Assembly (NCBI GenBank): GCA_012295275.1
Contig: CM022677.1
Span: 6,203,322 to 6,267,321, forward strand
Direction: 5' to 3'
Length of the DNA stretch: 64,000 nucleotides
DNA from: Chrysomallon squamiferum
Taxonomy: Eukaryota > Mollusca > Gastropoda > Neomphalida > Peltospiridae
Below, one piece after another: positions 24,681 through 34,611 of this stretch. Every line of letters starts with the position of its first letter. Positions within the stretch are counted from its first letter, which is position 1. The notes below the pieces were generated by a model that was given only the letters and a program-made list of their open reading frames with translations, ran no database searches and was not told the origin of the DNA. Position numbers and translations under genes: made by a program.

Positions 24681-25240
24681 CAGGTGTAGGTATGCATAAG
24701 TTGGACCAGGGACTAGTATACAGATGGATATTGAAAGGTAAATTTGCTTGTGTTTTTTTAAGTGTGTGAATATATTGAGTATATATGTGTGCAAACATAC
24801 AGAAATATAGGGATATTTGAAGGTGGATATGTAGATATGTAGGCAAGGAGATGTTTAAATGACTGACTGATGTATTGATGGTTATTGATGTCAATGGATT
24901 TACATGATAAAAGAAAAATAGGCAGATATAAACTGCTAGGTAGGTTGATTATGTTGATAGACTGAGAAATTGTATAGATAGACATATATATAGAGATGTA
25001 TAAAGATAGGTGTGTGTGTGTGTGTGTGTGCCAGTGATAAGGATGGCTAAATATGGGAATTGTGAATGAGAGTTATAAATGGACAGTAACAGAGAAAGAT
25101 AGATATGTAAAGTAGTTATGTAAAGATGAATAGGTGATGCATGGATAGTTATTGATGGAATGTAATGTATTCATTTACTTAGAGATTGGTGGAGGACATT
25201 CAGAGAGATATATAGATAGCTAAACAGATAGGCAGGTCAG
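24190..25240. repeat. GATA/GTAGATA-rich degenerate tandem region
   Basis: About 1 kb of degenerate GATAGATA, GTAGATATATG and AGGTAGGT motifs with (TA)n at 24466-24497 and about 24648-24676, and (GT)n at about 25008-25030. The Ile/Tyr/His-rich frames on the minus strand are simple-sequence translations. A similar tract closes duplicate R2 copy 2. Confidence 0.8.
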
Positions 25241-25464
25241 CAGGTTTTTGTTTCATTGATGTTTTCCGCTCCTTGTTGTTTCCGGCACTTTTCTAACTCA
25301 TTGAAAGTCTCGTATTCGTCATCGGGTCTGTGTTGGTTGCGTCCTGTTTGTTTGTTCTGTTCTCGGCTGCTGTTGATGTTTCCTTGTTCGTTTTGACTGT
25401 TCCCAAACTTTTTTTTTTTTTTTGTCATTGGTCGTTTTATTGATTTAAAAAATGCTAGAAACAC
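25237..25464 (-). CDS. Possible terminal exon, basic/polar tail
   Basis: A good acceptor TTGGTTGCAG (G at 25465) opens 75 codons ending at TGA 25239-25237. It starts VFLAFFKSIKRPMTKKKKKF, then a Gln/Asn/Glu-rich polar tail ending ENINETKTC. A hydrophobic start, a basic patch and a charged tail resemble the C-terminal cytoplasmic end of a membrane protein, but no family is recognised. The Lys run is encoded by a 17-nt homopolymer, so the frame is fragile. It lies just beyond the 3' end of the retrotransposon and could also be part of it. Confidence 0.3.
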   Translation of the reverse strand: MFLAFFKSIKRPMTKKKKKFGNSQNEQGNINSSREQNKQTGRNQHRPDDEYETFNELEKCRKQQGAENINETKTC

Positions 25465-25690
25465 CTGCAACCAAAAAGAATAAGAACATGAATGTATTTA
25501 ACTTATTTACATTTATTATGAACATTTTGAAATCCGATAATGGCTTAGTATGGTCTGAAAGTAAGTACGTATAGTTTTGTTTTTAATTATTAATTTAATT
25601 GGCTGTTAAAATTGATTCGTCAATCAGCTGATCCATCCAACCAACCAATCTGTAAGTCAATAAATTCATTCAAGTGTTGTTTTTGTGTCA

Positions 25691-25717
25691 AAAAAAAAAA
25701 AAAAAAAAAAAAAAAAT
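25691..25717. repeat. Poly(A) run
   Basis: 27 consecutive A on the plus strand, immediately beyond the retrotransposon reading frame. It is in the wrong orientation to be the poly(A) tail of the minus-strand element, so it may belong to another insertion. Confidence 0.7.
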
Positions 25718-25739
25718 TCAAACTTTCAACTCCAATAGT

Positions 25740-25990
25740 CTAAAGTTTGTGTTTTGAGTTCAGAATGTATGTTGTTACTGAAGCAAGGACTAACTCTCGG
25801 TCTTTCGTGTTTGGTGTCAAGATGTTTTGGAGCGTGAACTCAATTTTTAGTTCCTCCAATGTGTTGCATAGTGCTTGTCTTTCCTTGGCGAAATCTTGAC
25901 AGTGAAACAAGTAGTGTTTCATGGTTTCGGAGAGTCCACAGCTGCAGTTGTTGTGATATTTGTATCAGATTGCATTTGAGTTTGTCAAGT
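25740..25990 (-). pseudogene. Retrotransposon C-terminal Cys/His motif
   Basis: The frame NNCSCGLSETMKHYLFHCQD then FAKERQALCNTLEELKIEF gives C-x-C-x8-H-x4-C, typical of the tail after RNase H in Jockey/CR1-like elements. The frame ends at a TAA (25740-25742). Confidence 0.7.
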
Positions 25991-26149
25991 AACCAATTCT
26001 GGCTATGGTGAGATTGTTGTTGTGTAGTTTGTGTGCGACTGTGATTTTGGGTGTTTTGGCGAGTGGTTTGATGTTTAAATGCCATTTGTTTTTGGTGTTG
26101 TTTCATTCGTTTTGCCATTGTTTGTCATAATGTTTGGCTAAACAGACAG

Positions 26150-26345
26150 GCTGCAATGGAGATAATTTCATTTATTCCTGTAGTGTATGTCGGTGCAGAT
26201 GTCTTCGTCTTTGATGCTGAGTGACTCTTTGGCATAATGGTCAGCAGTTTCATTGCTGATGATGCCAACATGTTTGCTCCCCAACTGGTTCTGGAAATTA
26301 GCTTTAGAAGATTGAGAATTTGTTTGCAGGATATTATATTAGCAT
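26150..26345 (-). pseudogene. Retrotransposon RNase H remnant
   Basis: The minus strand reads SKHVGIISNETADHYAKESL, matching the HVGI-x-GNE-x-AD-x-x-AK signature around the fourth catalytic Asp of LINE RNase H, with the usual Gly-Asn changed to Ser-Asn. It runs to an in-frame TGA near 26.18 kb. The domain supports assignment to a LINE group that carries RNase H. Confidence 0.75.
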
Positions 26346-26399
26346 ATGGTATCTGAATATGGTCAAACATCAATTTAGAAATTTGAATGTTTTGGTTTG

Positions 26400-27330
26400 T
26401 GTTATGACGTTGTTGTCAGTGTTTAGTGTGAATTTTTTGTTGTTTGTTTTTTTTGTTGAAAAGGAGGCATATCATTTTGGAAAGAGAAATCTTTATGCCC
26501 CATTTCAACGCCCAGTCATTTATGTTGTTTATGTTTTTTATTTGTTTTGTATTTGGTTTGCCAAAAAGTGCAGTGTCTGCAAAGAGTGCTGTGTTTTTGG
26601 TTGGTGGATTTTTGTGATGTCTTGTTTGTTGAGTGCTGTGATGATGTTGTTGATGTAGATGTTTGAAGAATGTTGGATCACGGATCCTTGTGGGATGCCG
26701 TTTTCGATTGTCATTTTCTCTGAGGTGTGACCATTTACTTTGACTGCTATGGACCTGTTGTTGATGAAGTCTTTGATAAACTTGAACATGTTGCCTTTGA
26801 TGTTGTTGTTGGTTAATTTGATGAGCAGTCCTTCCCTCCATACCATGTCAAAGGCTTTTTCAATGTCTAGGAATACTGTGATGACTTTTTTTGATTTCCT
26901 AAAAGATTGGTTGATTATTGTTTGCAGACAGGTGATTTGGTTGTTTGTGCTGTGTTTCTTGTGAAGCTGCTTTGATATTTGCTGATTAAATTGTTGTTGC
27001 TTAGATGCTGGCTCAGGCTGTGTTGATCATCGTTTCCAGTGTTTTGCACATGCGTGACGTCAGTGTGATCGGTCTGTAGCTGTTGGGTAGTGAGTGATCT
27101 TTGTGTGGTTTGGACAAACTGAAACATTCGGCGTGTTTCCAGTTTGTTGGAATCTTGCCTGTGGTCGATATTGTGTTGTAGAGGTCGAGTATGATTAGCA
27201 GTGTTTTGTCTAGGAGGTGTTGTAGTATTGTGTAGCTTATTTTATCTGGCCTCGTGGCTGTACTTTTCTTGTTTTTGAGTGCATGTTTTAATTCACTGAT
27301 ATTGAAGAGTTGATTGTATTTCATGTGTTC
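26400..27330 (-). pseudogene. Retrotransposon reverse transcriptase (frameshifted)
   Basis: Fingers: ELKHALKNKKSTATRPDKIS and SYRPITLTSRMCKTLE (27324-27013). Motif A: VFLDIEKAFDMVW near 26.85 kb, keeping the metal-binding Asp. Motif B: NGIPQGSV near 26.69 kb. Motif C, normally FADD, reads LFADTALFG at 26586-26561, so one catalytic Asp is missing, and it is in a different frame from motif A. The thumb-like WALKWGIKISLSKM follows. With fingers, motif A and motif C in three frames, the enzyme cannot be made. Confidence 0.85.
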
Positions 27331-28013
27331 TGTGTCTGCGGAATGTTTGTTGATTGTTGGGTTGTCTAATGGTTTCTTTGTGAATTTGAGTTGGAAGTTC
27401 GAATTGCTGCTGGACTTGGCTAAAGTTTCGCTGAGTAGGTCTGCTTCTTGTTTGTCTGTGGATGTGATGTTGTTTTTGCCGAGAGTGTTGATTCGGTGGG
27501 GAATTTTGCCTTAGATTTTTTTCACTTTGGCCCACATGTCTTTGACTGATGTTTTGAGGTCGATGTTGTTGCAAAAGAGTTCCCAGTGTTCTTGTTTTGC
27601 GCTGAGAATTAGGTTGGAAACTTCTTTTTTTGCTATTTTGTATTTTTCGTCTGTGGAATGATTTCTGTCTTTTTTGTATTGTCGTCTGAACTTGTTTGTT
27701 TCTTTGCATTTCTATTCTATGCGTTCTGTCCACCAGGGAGTGGATATTTTGCTGATGCATTGTCTGGTTTTGGGTATGAATCTGTTTGCAGTGGAGTGTA
27801 TCGTGTTGGTGAGTGTTGTGCAGTAGGTGTCAATGTGGTTGGGGTTCTGTATGGTGATGTTTCTGCATGCTTTGTAGAAGACTTCCCAGTCCGGTTTCTT
27901 GAAGTTCCATTCGGATGTGAAATCGGATCTTGCTGTTGTAGTTGGTGAGTATTTGGTGATGGTTGCTGTTTAGTTCATTGAGCACTTGCCATTCACAGAG
28001 CACTGTGATGTCC

Positions 28014-28460
28014 TTACTTTGTGAATGTTAGCGCACTGGCGGATTGGCCACCATTGATGTTGCTGATGTATATGAATGTTCCGTCATTCAGACAGACCAG
28101 CTGGTTTTGCTCTATGAAATTTACGAGGACGATTCCAGGACTGTCGTCTGTCAAGCCACCCCATAAGATGTTGTGACAGTTGAAATCACCCACTATAAAG
28201 AGCTTGTTGTTTGTTGTTATCATTTTGTATAAGTCGTGTGTTTGCATGGTGTGTAGTGTGGGAGTGGGTGGGCTGTACATGTTAATTATGTCGATGTTTT
28301 GATTGTTGTTTGTTGTGATGCTTAGTATTTTGATGTTGTTGTGGACTTTGGCTTGGTTCAGCTTGGTGTGTGGAATGTTTTGTTTGATGGGTGTCATGAT
28401 GCCTCCCCGGGTGCTGTTGTAGCTGTTGACGTAATGACTTTGATACCCGGGGATGTTAAA
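28014..28460 (-). pseudogene. Retrotransposon endonuclease domain (partial)
   Basis: The frame reads IPGYQSHYVNSYNSTRGGIM and continues through NIDIINMYSPP to LFIVGDFNCHNILWGG and SALTFTK. GDFN is the catalytic Asp/Asn motif of the exonuclease-endonuclease-phosphatase fold, and STRGG and INMYSPP match its conserved core. The N-terminal motifs with the Asn and Glu active-site residues are not seen. Confidence 0.8.
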
Positions 28461-28499
28461 GGTTTTTTGTTGTTTTGTTGTTTTGTTGTAATGTATGCA

Positions 28500-28880
28500 G
28501 TTACATCTCTGTGGTCTGCTGAGTGGAGGTGTTTAGCGTTCCACTCCACTGAAGAGTTTGTCTCTGTGGCCTGCTGAATGGAGAGGTATGTGTTATTGTG
28601 TCTTGTTGTTCCACTGAAGAGTGGAGAGGTCTGTGTTATTGTGAGTTTGTTGTGAAGAGTGTGTGTGTTGTTGTTACTTGTTGTGAAGAGTGTTTCTTTG
28701 TTCATTGTGTGCTTTTGTGTTTGTGGGAGAGGTCTGTGTTATTTGTGTGTTGTTTGAAGATTTTGTCATGTTATAGAGCTTCTTGAAGAGTGGAGAGTCT
28801 GTGTTGTCTTGTGATTATTGTGAAGAGTGGAGTGATGTTTGTTGGTTGTTTCTGGTTTTTTGTTTGAAGAGTGGGAGGCA
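28500..28880 (-). repeat. Tandem repeats at retrotransposon 5' end
   Basis: The plus strand shows about eight irregular units beginning GAAGAGTGGAGAG or a variant (near 28552, 28614, 28652, 28683, 28755, 28784, 28821, 28866), spaced about 29-72 bp. They replace the N-terminal part of the endonuclease. Tandem leader repeats are known in some LINE families, where they act as promoter monomers; that role is an inference here. Confidence 0.6.
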
Positions 28881-28889
28881 GACAATAAT

Positions 28890-29340
28890 TTTGTGTATTT
28901 CTGAAATTCTAACCTCATTGTCCAGATTGTCTTTTGTTTGTTGTTGTGGATGGTCTGTGTTTTTCAATGATGGTTTTGTTTTTGTTGGCCTGTTTTTTGG
29001 CTTTTTGTTAAGTTTGTGTAAATTTTGTTTTCTCTTTATTTTGTTCACTGTTGTTTTATTTGATGGGATTTATCTTGTAGTGGGATGAATTGTGGATCTT
29101 GGCATTTTGTCGCACTTTGTTTATTGTTCCAAATCCATATGTATCTTTTCTGTTTGTTTCTATTTATAATTTCCACAACAGAAACTCTCATCATAAACCA
29201 TTTCGGGTTGTGTCTGTGGTTGCTCTGGTTTTAAGATCTGCCTCCATTTCTCTCTCTGTCTGCTCTCTGGGCAACTCTCCTCTCTTTCTCTCTCTCGGAT
29301 CTCATTACCCATCAATGAAATGGTGATACCTTGTGTTTTT
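28890..29340 (-). other. Region 5' of the retrotransposon
   Basis: Still G/T-rich on the plus strand. A minus-strand frame from about 29.31 kb starts MGNEIREREREESCPESRQR and closes within about 51 codons; another at 29048-28815 is Lys/Asn/Gln-rich. Either could be a relic of the element's missing first frame, or chance. Confidence 0.25.
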
Positions 29341-30650
29341 TAATGTTCATTTTCAGAATGAAAGCTTGGATTTTTTAAATGAATATATATATTCTAATTG
29401 TTGAAAAGAAAAAATGCAGATTGTTCATCTTTATTACTCTCACTCAACAAACTTACTCTTTTTTTTCTTTTGGAAAAAGAAATACTACTACTACTACTAC
29501 TACTACTAATAATAATAATAATAGTCCTAATTAGTGAAAATTTGTTTCTTTAAACTTAAGTAATATTAAGAAAGAATCAAAAAAGAAAGAAGTTTTGGTT
29601 GTTGTTGTTTAAAAAAAGAAAAATGGGTTGTTTTTTTTTTTTTTTTTTTTTTTGTGATTGAAAAAACAAATACTGAAAATAAATAAATACAAATTTAAAA
29701 TTGATTAAATTCTTTCAGTGCTATAAAAAGGAAGAAGAAAAAAGAAGCTTATTTGTATTTCTGTTGTTTATGAAAATGAAAATTAATATAAATATAAAAA
29801 TTTAATTGATCTTATTTCCATTATTGAGCATTCTGTAGTGTGTCTTCATCTGTGTTGGTGTTGTATAATATTAATAAATGAATAGTTCTTATTGAACCGT
29901 CTGATTTTATTATTTAAATTTTTTGTAGCAGACGTAAAGTGTCATGTGAGTTGAAAACAGGTCTCGATTATGTCATTAGTTTTACTATCAACAAAATCTA
30001 CCATGTATAAACAAAACATTCTGAGATGAAGCGATATAAAGACACTAACTTCATCCTTCAGCAAGCATCATAATATTATTTTAGATGTCATAATATGCAA
30101 CAGTTTTGGGAGCCAGAAAATAACAAATGATCCCAAATAAATCTTTCTTTACAAAACGATTTAAATCAAGACTGATTAAAAACAAATTACCAGATAATTT
30201 TCATCTTTTTTGTGCAGCACGTGTGTGTGTGTGTGTTTGCTATCTTCTGTCTTCTTGTTTCTTCTTGTTTTTTCTTATTCCTGGGTTTATTTATATTTGT
30301 TTTAATTTTTGTGTTTTCTTTAAAGTTATTTGATTGTTTATTTTTTTAACCTATTTACAATGATTAATGTTTCTTGCTTTTTTTTACATTGTAATTTCTT
30401 CAAAATCTTCTTTTTTTCCTTGTGTGTTCCTCTTGTCTATATCTTTTTTTAGTTATTTTATTGATAGCAAGATTACTTACTATTCTTAGTCTCCCAGTTT
30501 CTGTTCATAGTTCTTACTCTTCTTTCTTTTTGTTTCTTCATATTTTAAAGTCTTCATTTTTATTTTAATGATTTTTATGTTAATTTTCTTCTTCATTCTT
30601 TTTATTTCTTATTATTGTGTGTATGTATGTCTGTACTATTATTATAATTT
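29340..30650. other. AT-rich intergenic DNA with simple repeats
   Basis: Includes (CTA)n-(ATA)n at about 29.48-29.52 kb, a poly(T) at about 29.63-29.65 kb, a short (GT)n at about 30.22-30.24 kb, and dispersed element R3 at 29.93-30.09 kb. No gene seen. Confidence 0.5.
29925..30090 (+). repeat. Dispersed element R3, copy 1
   Basis: A segment containing GTAGCAGACGTAAAGTG, GAAAACAGGTCTCGATTA and CTTCATCCTTCAGCAAGCAT. It matches 38.06-38.22 kb in inverted orientation, and a shorter part recurs at 40.24-40.28 kb. Length near 160 bp suggests a small non-autonomous element. Confidence 0.65.
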
Positions 30651-31583
30651 GTTGTATTTATGTTTGCAACCATGATTTCTCTTAATTTCATGGTCTGCCC
30701 TCTGTTTAAAAAATATTCAGGTAAATCTGTCTGTAAATATGTCTTAGTCTATCTATCTGTTTCTCTTTCTGTCTGCCTCTCTATTTATTTATTTTATTTC
30801 TATCTCTCTCTGCTTTTCTGTTTGTATAACTGTCCTATAAAATGTTCAGATAAATATGTTTGTCTTTCTGAGAATCTGTCTATATACGTATGTCTCTACT
30901 TGCTATATACTTATCTGTTTGTCTGTGTGTATTTCTTTCTGAGAATCAGTCTATATACCTATGTCTGTACTTACTATACACTTATCTGTTTGTCCTTCTG
31001 TATGTCAGTTTGTGTCTTTATATCATTTCTTATTTCTTTCTAATTAGCAAGTTTCTTTTTTCTTTCTTTATGATTTTTAACAATTATTGTCAAAGTTGTA
31101 ATATTTTTTGAAGTATAACAAAATCTTATATAGTATTATAAAGTATTATATAATCTTTCTGTAGTTCTCTTTTGATAATTCTGAATATAAATAGTTTAAG
31201 AATCAGTTATTTAAGTAATTCTAAATTGATTTATAGTTTTATTTTATAAAAATGCTCTTAAAACAAGTTTTAGTAGACAGTTGATTATTTTTATTTTATT
31301 TATTTTTACTTATTTATAAATCTCTCTATCTATCTTCTGTGTATGCATGTATCTAATGTATGCATGTATCTATCCATCATTTATTTATATAGTTATTTAT
31401 TTCTTATAATTATTAATGTATTTAAAATATAATCATACTGAATTACATAATATTGGATATATAATATTATTAATGTTTTTATTATTTTATTAAATATTAC
31501 AACCTACTGAATAATTTAGTATTCTATATTTTCATTAATTATTAACACCTTTATTTTTGTTTTTTTATTTATGTTTTAGCTAG

Positions 31584-31698
31584 GTTTAGAATTTATCTTG
31601 GAACCCAGGCTTTATGAGCTGTGTGTTTGGCAATGTGTTCTAACACAACAGTGATCTTCCTTAGCCTTACCACCAACAAAACAGACACTGAGAGTGCT
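31584..31698 (+). pseudogene. LRR exon, copy A (stop and frameshift)
   Basis: Acceptor CTAG and donor GCT|GTGAGT match the 40-codon exon at 50995-51114, and long stretches such as GCAATGTGTTCTAACACAAC are identical. Here the second codon is TAG and the length is 115 rather than 120 nt, so the LRR frame is lost. Confidence 0.75.
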
Positions 31699-31735
31699 GT
31701 GAGTAATCTTAATTATAACTTATAAAATCTTTTAT

Positions 31736-31830
31736 AATAACAATAATAACAATAATAATAATAGCAATAATAATAATAGTAATAATAATAGTAATAACAA
31801 TAATAATAATAGCAATAATAATAATAATAG

Positions 31831-31864
<34 letters not shown>

Positions 31865-32020
31865 TATAATAATACCCAATAACAAGAAATTATTTTTATA
31901 TTTATATATGTATAACTGTGAAAAACAAATTCTTATTTTCTCTTCTTCTTCTTCTTATTATTATTATTGTTGTTGTCATTATTATAATTATCGTTATTGT
32001 TATTGTTATTATTAGTAGCA
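31736..32020. repeat. (AAT)n / ATAGTA simple repeats
   Basis: Degenerate AAT/AATAGT tract to about 31.87 kb, then CTT and ATT/GTT triplets at about 31.94-32.02 kb. Copy B has (AAT)n at the equivalent place (about 51.16-51.19 kb). Confidence 0.85.
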
Positions 32021-32128
32021 GTATACATAATTCTCCAGTAGTATCAATTAGCTACTAATATTGCTACTTCTGTTCCTACGACTGTTATTATATTACTGAA
32101 AAAACTAGTAACAGTGACAAAGATAGAA

Positions 32129-32129
<1 letters not shown>

Positions 32130-32162
<33 letters not shown>

Positions 32163-32242
32163 ATGAGTGCGTGAGTATCAGCAGTAGTGATTATTGCTAC
32201 TACTCAGATAGTAGTGTGTGTGTGTGTGTGTGCGTGTGTGTG
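32130..32242. repeat. GT-rich minisatellite with CTACTCAGATA units
   Basis: (GT)n, then AGTGATTATTGCTACTACTC, then (GT)n. Many copies of the same unit form the array at 52.98-53.55 kb in the other LRR locus. Confidence 0.75.
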
Positions 32243-32444
32243 TTAAGAAATATAATGAATTATTTTTATAGTTTTCAGTAAAAAAAGTGCACATTTTTAT
32301 AAAATTAAATTTGATTTTAATACAAAATTATTAGCACCAGAAACATCAGCAGCAGCATGTAATGTGGTGATGATAGTAGAAACTATGATGTTGTAATAGG
32401 AGCATCAGCATCAGCAGTTGTAATAAATAAATAAGTAAATAGTC

Positions 32445-32506
32445 TAAACCTAACCCTTTCCCTAGTCCTAACCCTAACACTAATCCTAATCCTAACTCTA
32501 ACCTGA
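32445..32506. repeat. Degenerate telomere-like tract (CCCTAA)n
   Basis: About ten units of CCTAAC with variants (CCTAACCCTAACACTAATCC and similar). CCCTAA/TTAGGG is the usual metazoan telomere repeat. The tract is short and imperfect, hence an interstitial copy. Confidence 0.75.
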
Positions 32507-32631
32507 GCTAATCTAATGGTAAAAGTAAGAAGACAAAAAATGAATACTAAATAAAAGGGTTTATTATTGTTAATGTTGTTGTTGTGTTGTTTTCTTTTTA
32601 AATTATTTATACAAACTTAATTAATTTTAAG

Positions 32632-32739
32632 GTCTCACTGTCAAGAAGTCAGGGGAGAAAATTGAATCATCTTGTAATTGTCTCCCTTCGGTTGCAGACA
32701 GCTTCCTGATTAAACTGACTGCAATTGGAGGACATCCTG
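32632..32739 (+). pseudogene. Exon-like segment in copy A
   Basis: Acceptor TTTTAAG (G at 32631) and donor CCTG|GTAAAC bound 108 nt, open as LTVKKSGEKIESSCNCLPSV, then ADSFLIKLTAIGGHP. It joins the next exon in phase. Not an obvious LRR; function unknown. Confidence 0.4.
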
Positions 32740-32836
32740 GTAAACAGTTATAGTTGATTTTTATTTTTAACATTTATATGGTTCATACTTATTGAAATCT
32801 GTCATATCATTTATTTATTTGTTTATCTTCCTCTAG

Positions 32837-32928
32837 GAATTCTGGGTAATATGATGTGCTGTCCAGCCATTCTCACAGATAAAGGAAACAGTCAACTTCT
32901 GACACTGCAGCCATGTTGAAAGGTCATG
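32837..32928 (+). pseudogene. LRR-like exon with frame break, copy A
   Basis: Acceptor CCTCTAG and strong donor CATG|GTGAGT. Joined in phase to the previous exon it reads GILGNMMCCPAILTDKGNSQ then LLTLQPC and a TGA (32917-32919). A shift of frame gives DTAAMLKGH at the end, which resembles the LRR-type AAALR of copy B, so a small indel probably broke it. Confidence 0.45.
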
Positions 32929-32974
32929 GTGAGTGATTATATAGTATGTAGTAGTGTAGTAATAACAGTTCACA

Positions 32975-34345
32975 GCTATCTGTCTATCTTTCTATGTATC
33001 TGTCTTTATAATAATAAACATCAATTCTCTATGTATTTATCTGTAATAATAAACATCACATTCTCTGTGTATCTGTAATAATAAACATCACATTCTCTAT
33101 GTATTTATCTGTAATAATAAACATCACATTCTCTATGTATTTATCTGTAATAATAAACATCACATTCTCTATGTATTTATCTGTAATAATAAACATCACA
33201 TTCTCTATGTATCTATCTGTAATAATAAACATCACATTCTCTATCTATCTGTAATAATAAACATCACATTCTCTATGTATTTATCTGTAATAATAAACAT
33301 CACATTCTCTATGTATCTATCTGTAATAATAAACATCACATTCTCTATCTATCTGTAATAATAAACATCACATTCTCTATGTATTTATCTGTAATAATAA
33401 ACATCACATTCTCTATGTATTTATCTGTAATAATAAATATCACATTCTCTATCTATCTGTAATAATAAACATCACATTCTCTGTGTATCTGTAATAATAA
33501 ACATCACATTCTCTGTGTATCTATCTGTAATAATAAACATCACATTCTCTATGTATCTGTAATAATAAACATCACATTCTCTATCTGTAATAATAAACAT
33601 CACATTCTCTGTGTTTCTATCTGTAACAATAAACATCACATTCTCTATGTATTTATCTGTAATAATAAACATCACATTCTCTATGTATTTATCTGTAATA
33701 ATAAATATCACATTCTCTATCTATCTGTAATAATAAACATCACATTCTCTGTGTATCTGTAATAATAAATATCACATTCTCTGTGTATCTATCTGTAATA
33801 ATAAACATCACATTCTCTGTGTATCTGTAATAATAAACATCACATTCTCTGTGTATCTGTAATAATAAATATCACATTCTCTGTGTTTCTATCTGTAACA
33901 ATAAACATCACATTCTCTATGTATCTATCTGTAATAATAAACATCAATTCTCTATGTATTTATCTGTAATAATAAACATCAATTCTCTATGTATCTATCT
34001 GTAATAATAAACATCACATTCTCTATGTATCTATCTGTAATAATAAACATCACATTCTCTATATATTTATCTGTAATAATAAATATCACATTCTCTGTGT
34101 TTCTATCTGTAACAATAAATATCACATTCTCTATGTATCTATCTGTAATAATAAACATCAATTCTCTATGTATTTATCTGTAATAATAAACATCACATTC
34201 TCTATCTATCCGTAATAATAAACATCACATTCTCTATATATTTATCTGTAATAATAAACATCACATTCTCTATATATTTATCTGTAATAATAAACATCAC
34301 ATTCTCTATGTATTTATCTGTAATAATAAACATCACATTCTGCTT
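32975..34345. repeat. 36-bp minisatellite (CTGTAATAATAAACATCACA...)
   Basis: About 40 head-to-tail units, mostly 36 bp with shorter variants, built on CTGTAATAATAAACATCACA then TTCTCTATGTATTTAT. Units differ chiefly in the GTAT/TTAT/CTAT part. It lies in an intron of LRR copy A. Frames over it give repeated FIITDKYIENV-like peptides on the minus strand and are not a gene. Confidence 0.95.
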
Positions 34346-34397
34346 ATTTATGAATATGTATGTCTGGTTGTCTCTCTCACTCTATGTTCATCTCCAA

Positions 34398-34399
<2 letters not shown>

Positions 34400-34464
<65 letters not shown>
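34400..34464. repeat. (CT)n microsatellite
   Basis: About 32 uninterrupted CT units directly after the minisatellite. Confidence 0.95.
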
Positions 34465-34467
<3 letters not shown>

Positions 34468-34611
34468 ATAATAATATAGATGAGAACAGAAAATGATCAA
34501 AGTATATCAACTTTTACATTAATTTCTAAAACTTTCCTTTCTTTTTAATGTAAAGAACAATATATTTCTTCTCACGTGTAAACAGTTGTTAAAATCACAC
34601 TTTCACTGCAG

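Larger units (their letters stand above)
19700..25230. repeat. Dispersed duplicate R2, copy 1
   Basis: A mosaic block whose parts recur at 56.7-62.9 kb, largely in the same order: TTTTGAAATGAATATAAAA (19.87 kb), the CTCAGTTTATTCATA segment (20.97 kb), CAGACAGTCAGCTAC (21.14 kb), two TTTCACTGAAAAGCTAAG modules (21.65 and 21.91 kb), TTCTGAAATAGATTAC (23.03 kb) and AAACTTCCGATGGAAATCC (23.48 kb), then a GATA-rich tract. Differences are substitutions, indels and a partly different position of the module near 22.9 kb. Apparent short frames do not survive in the other copy, so I treat the block as non-coding repeat. Confidence 0.65.
25740..28880 (-). mobile_element. Degenerate non-LTR retrotransposon (EN-RT-RNH)
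   Basis: Reading 5' to 3' on the minus strand: tandem-repeated leader (about 28.88-28.50 kb), apurinic-type endonuclease (28.46-28.01), linker with a PWWTER motif (about 27.7), reverse transcriptase (27.33-26.40), RNase H (about 26.34-26.15), and a C-terminal Cys/His motif with stop at 25740. Domain order fits the Jockey/I group of LINE-like elements. The reading frame is spread over all three minus frames with several stops (for example a TAA in the linker), so the copy is dead. No ORF1 or gag-like protein was identified. The plus strand is strikingly G/T-rich because the element's coding strand is A/C-rich. Confidence 0.85.

Noticed and set aside
24531-24985. Three overlapping minus-strand frames of 75-108 codons
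   Set aside because: Ile/Tyr/His/Thr-rich translations of a GATA/GTATA simple repeat.
26320-26658. Plus-strand frame of 112 codons rich in Phe, Val and Cys
   Set aside because: It is antisense to the retrotransposon's reverse transcriptase; the minus strand carries the recognisable motifs.
28783-29088. Plus-strand frame of 101 codons, hydrophobic, membrane-protein-like
   Set aside because: G/T-rich antisense of the element's 5' region; Leu/Phe/Val bias follows from base composition.
30660-31043. Plus-strand 127-codon frame resembling a multi-span membrane protein
   Set aside because: Built on degenerate TCTGTCTATC repeats; the paralogous region near 50.3 kb does not keep the frame.
33472-34183. 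Repeated FIITDKYIENVM-like peptides on the minus strand and a matching frame on the plus strand
   Set aside because: Direct translation of the 36-bp minisatellite; frames on both strands are open because the unit is a multiple of 3.
32975-34345. Possible CRISPR-like array of regular repeats
   Set aside because: Units abut with no unique spacers, and this is animal DNA.
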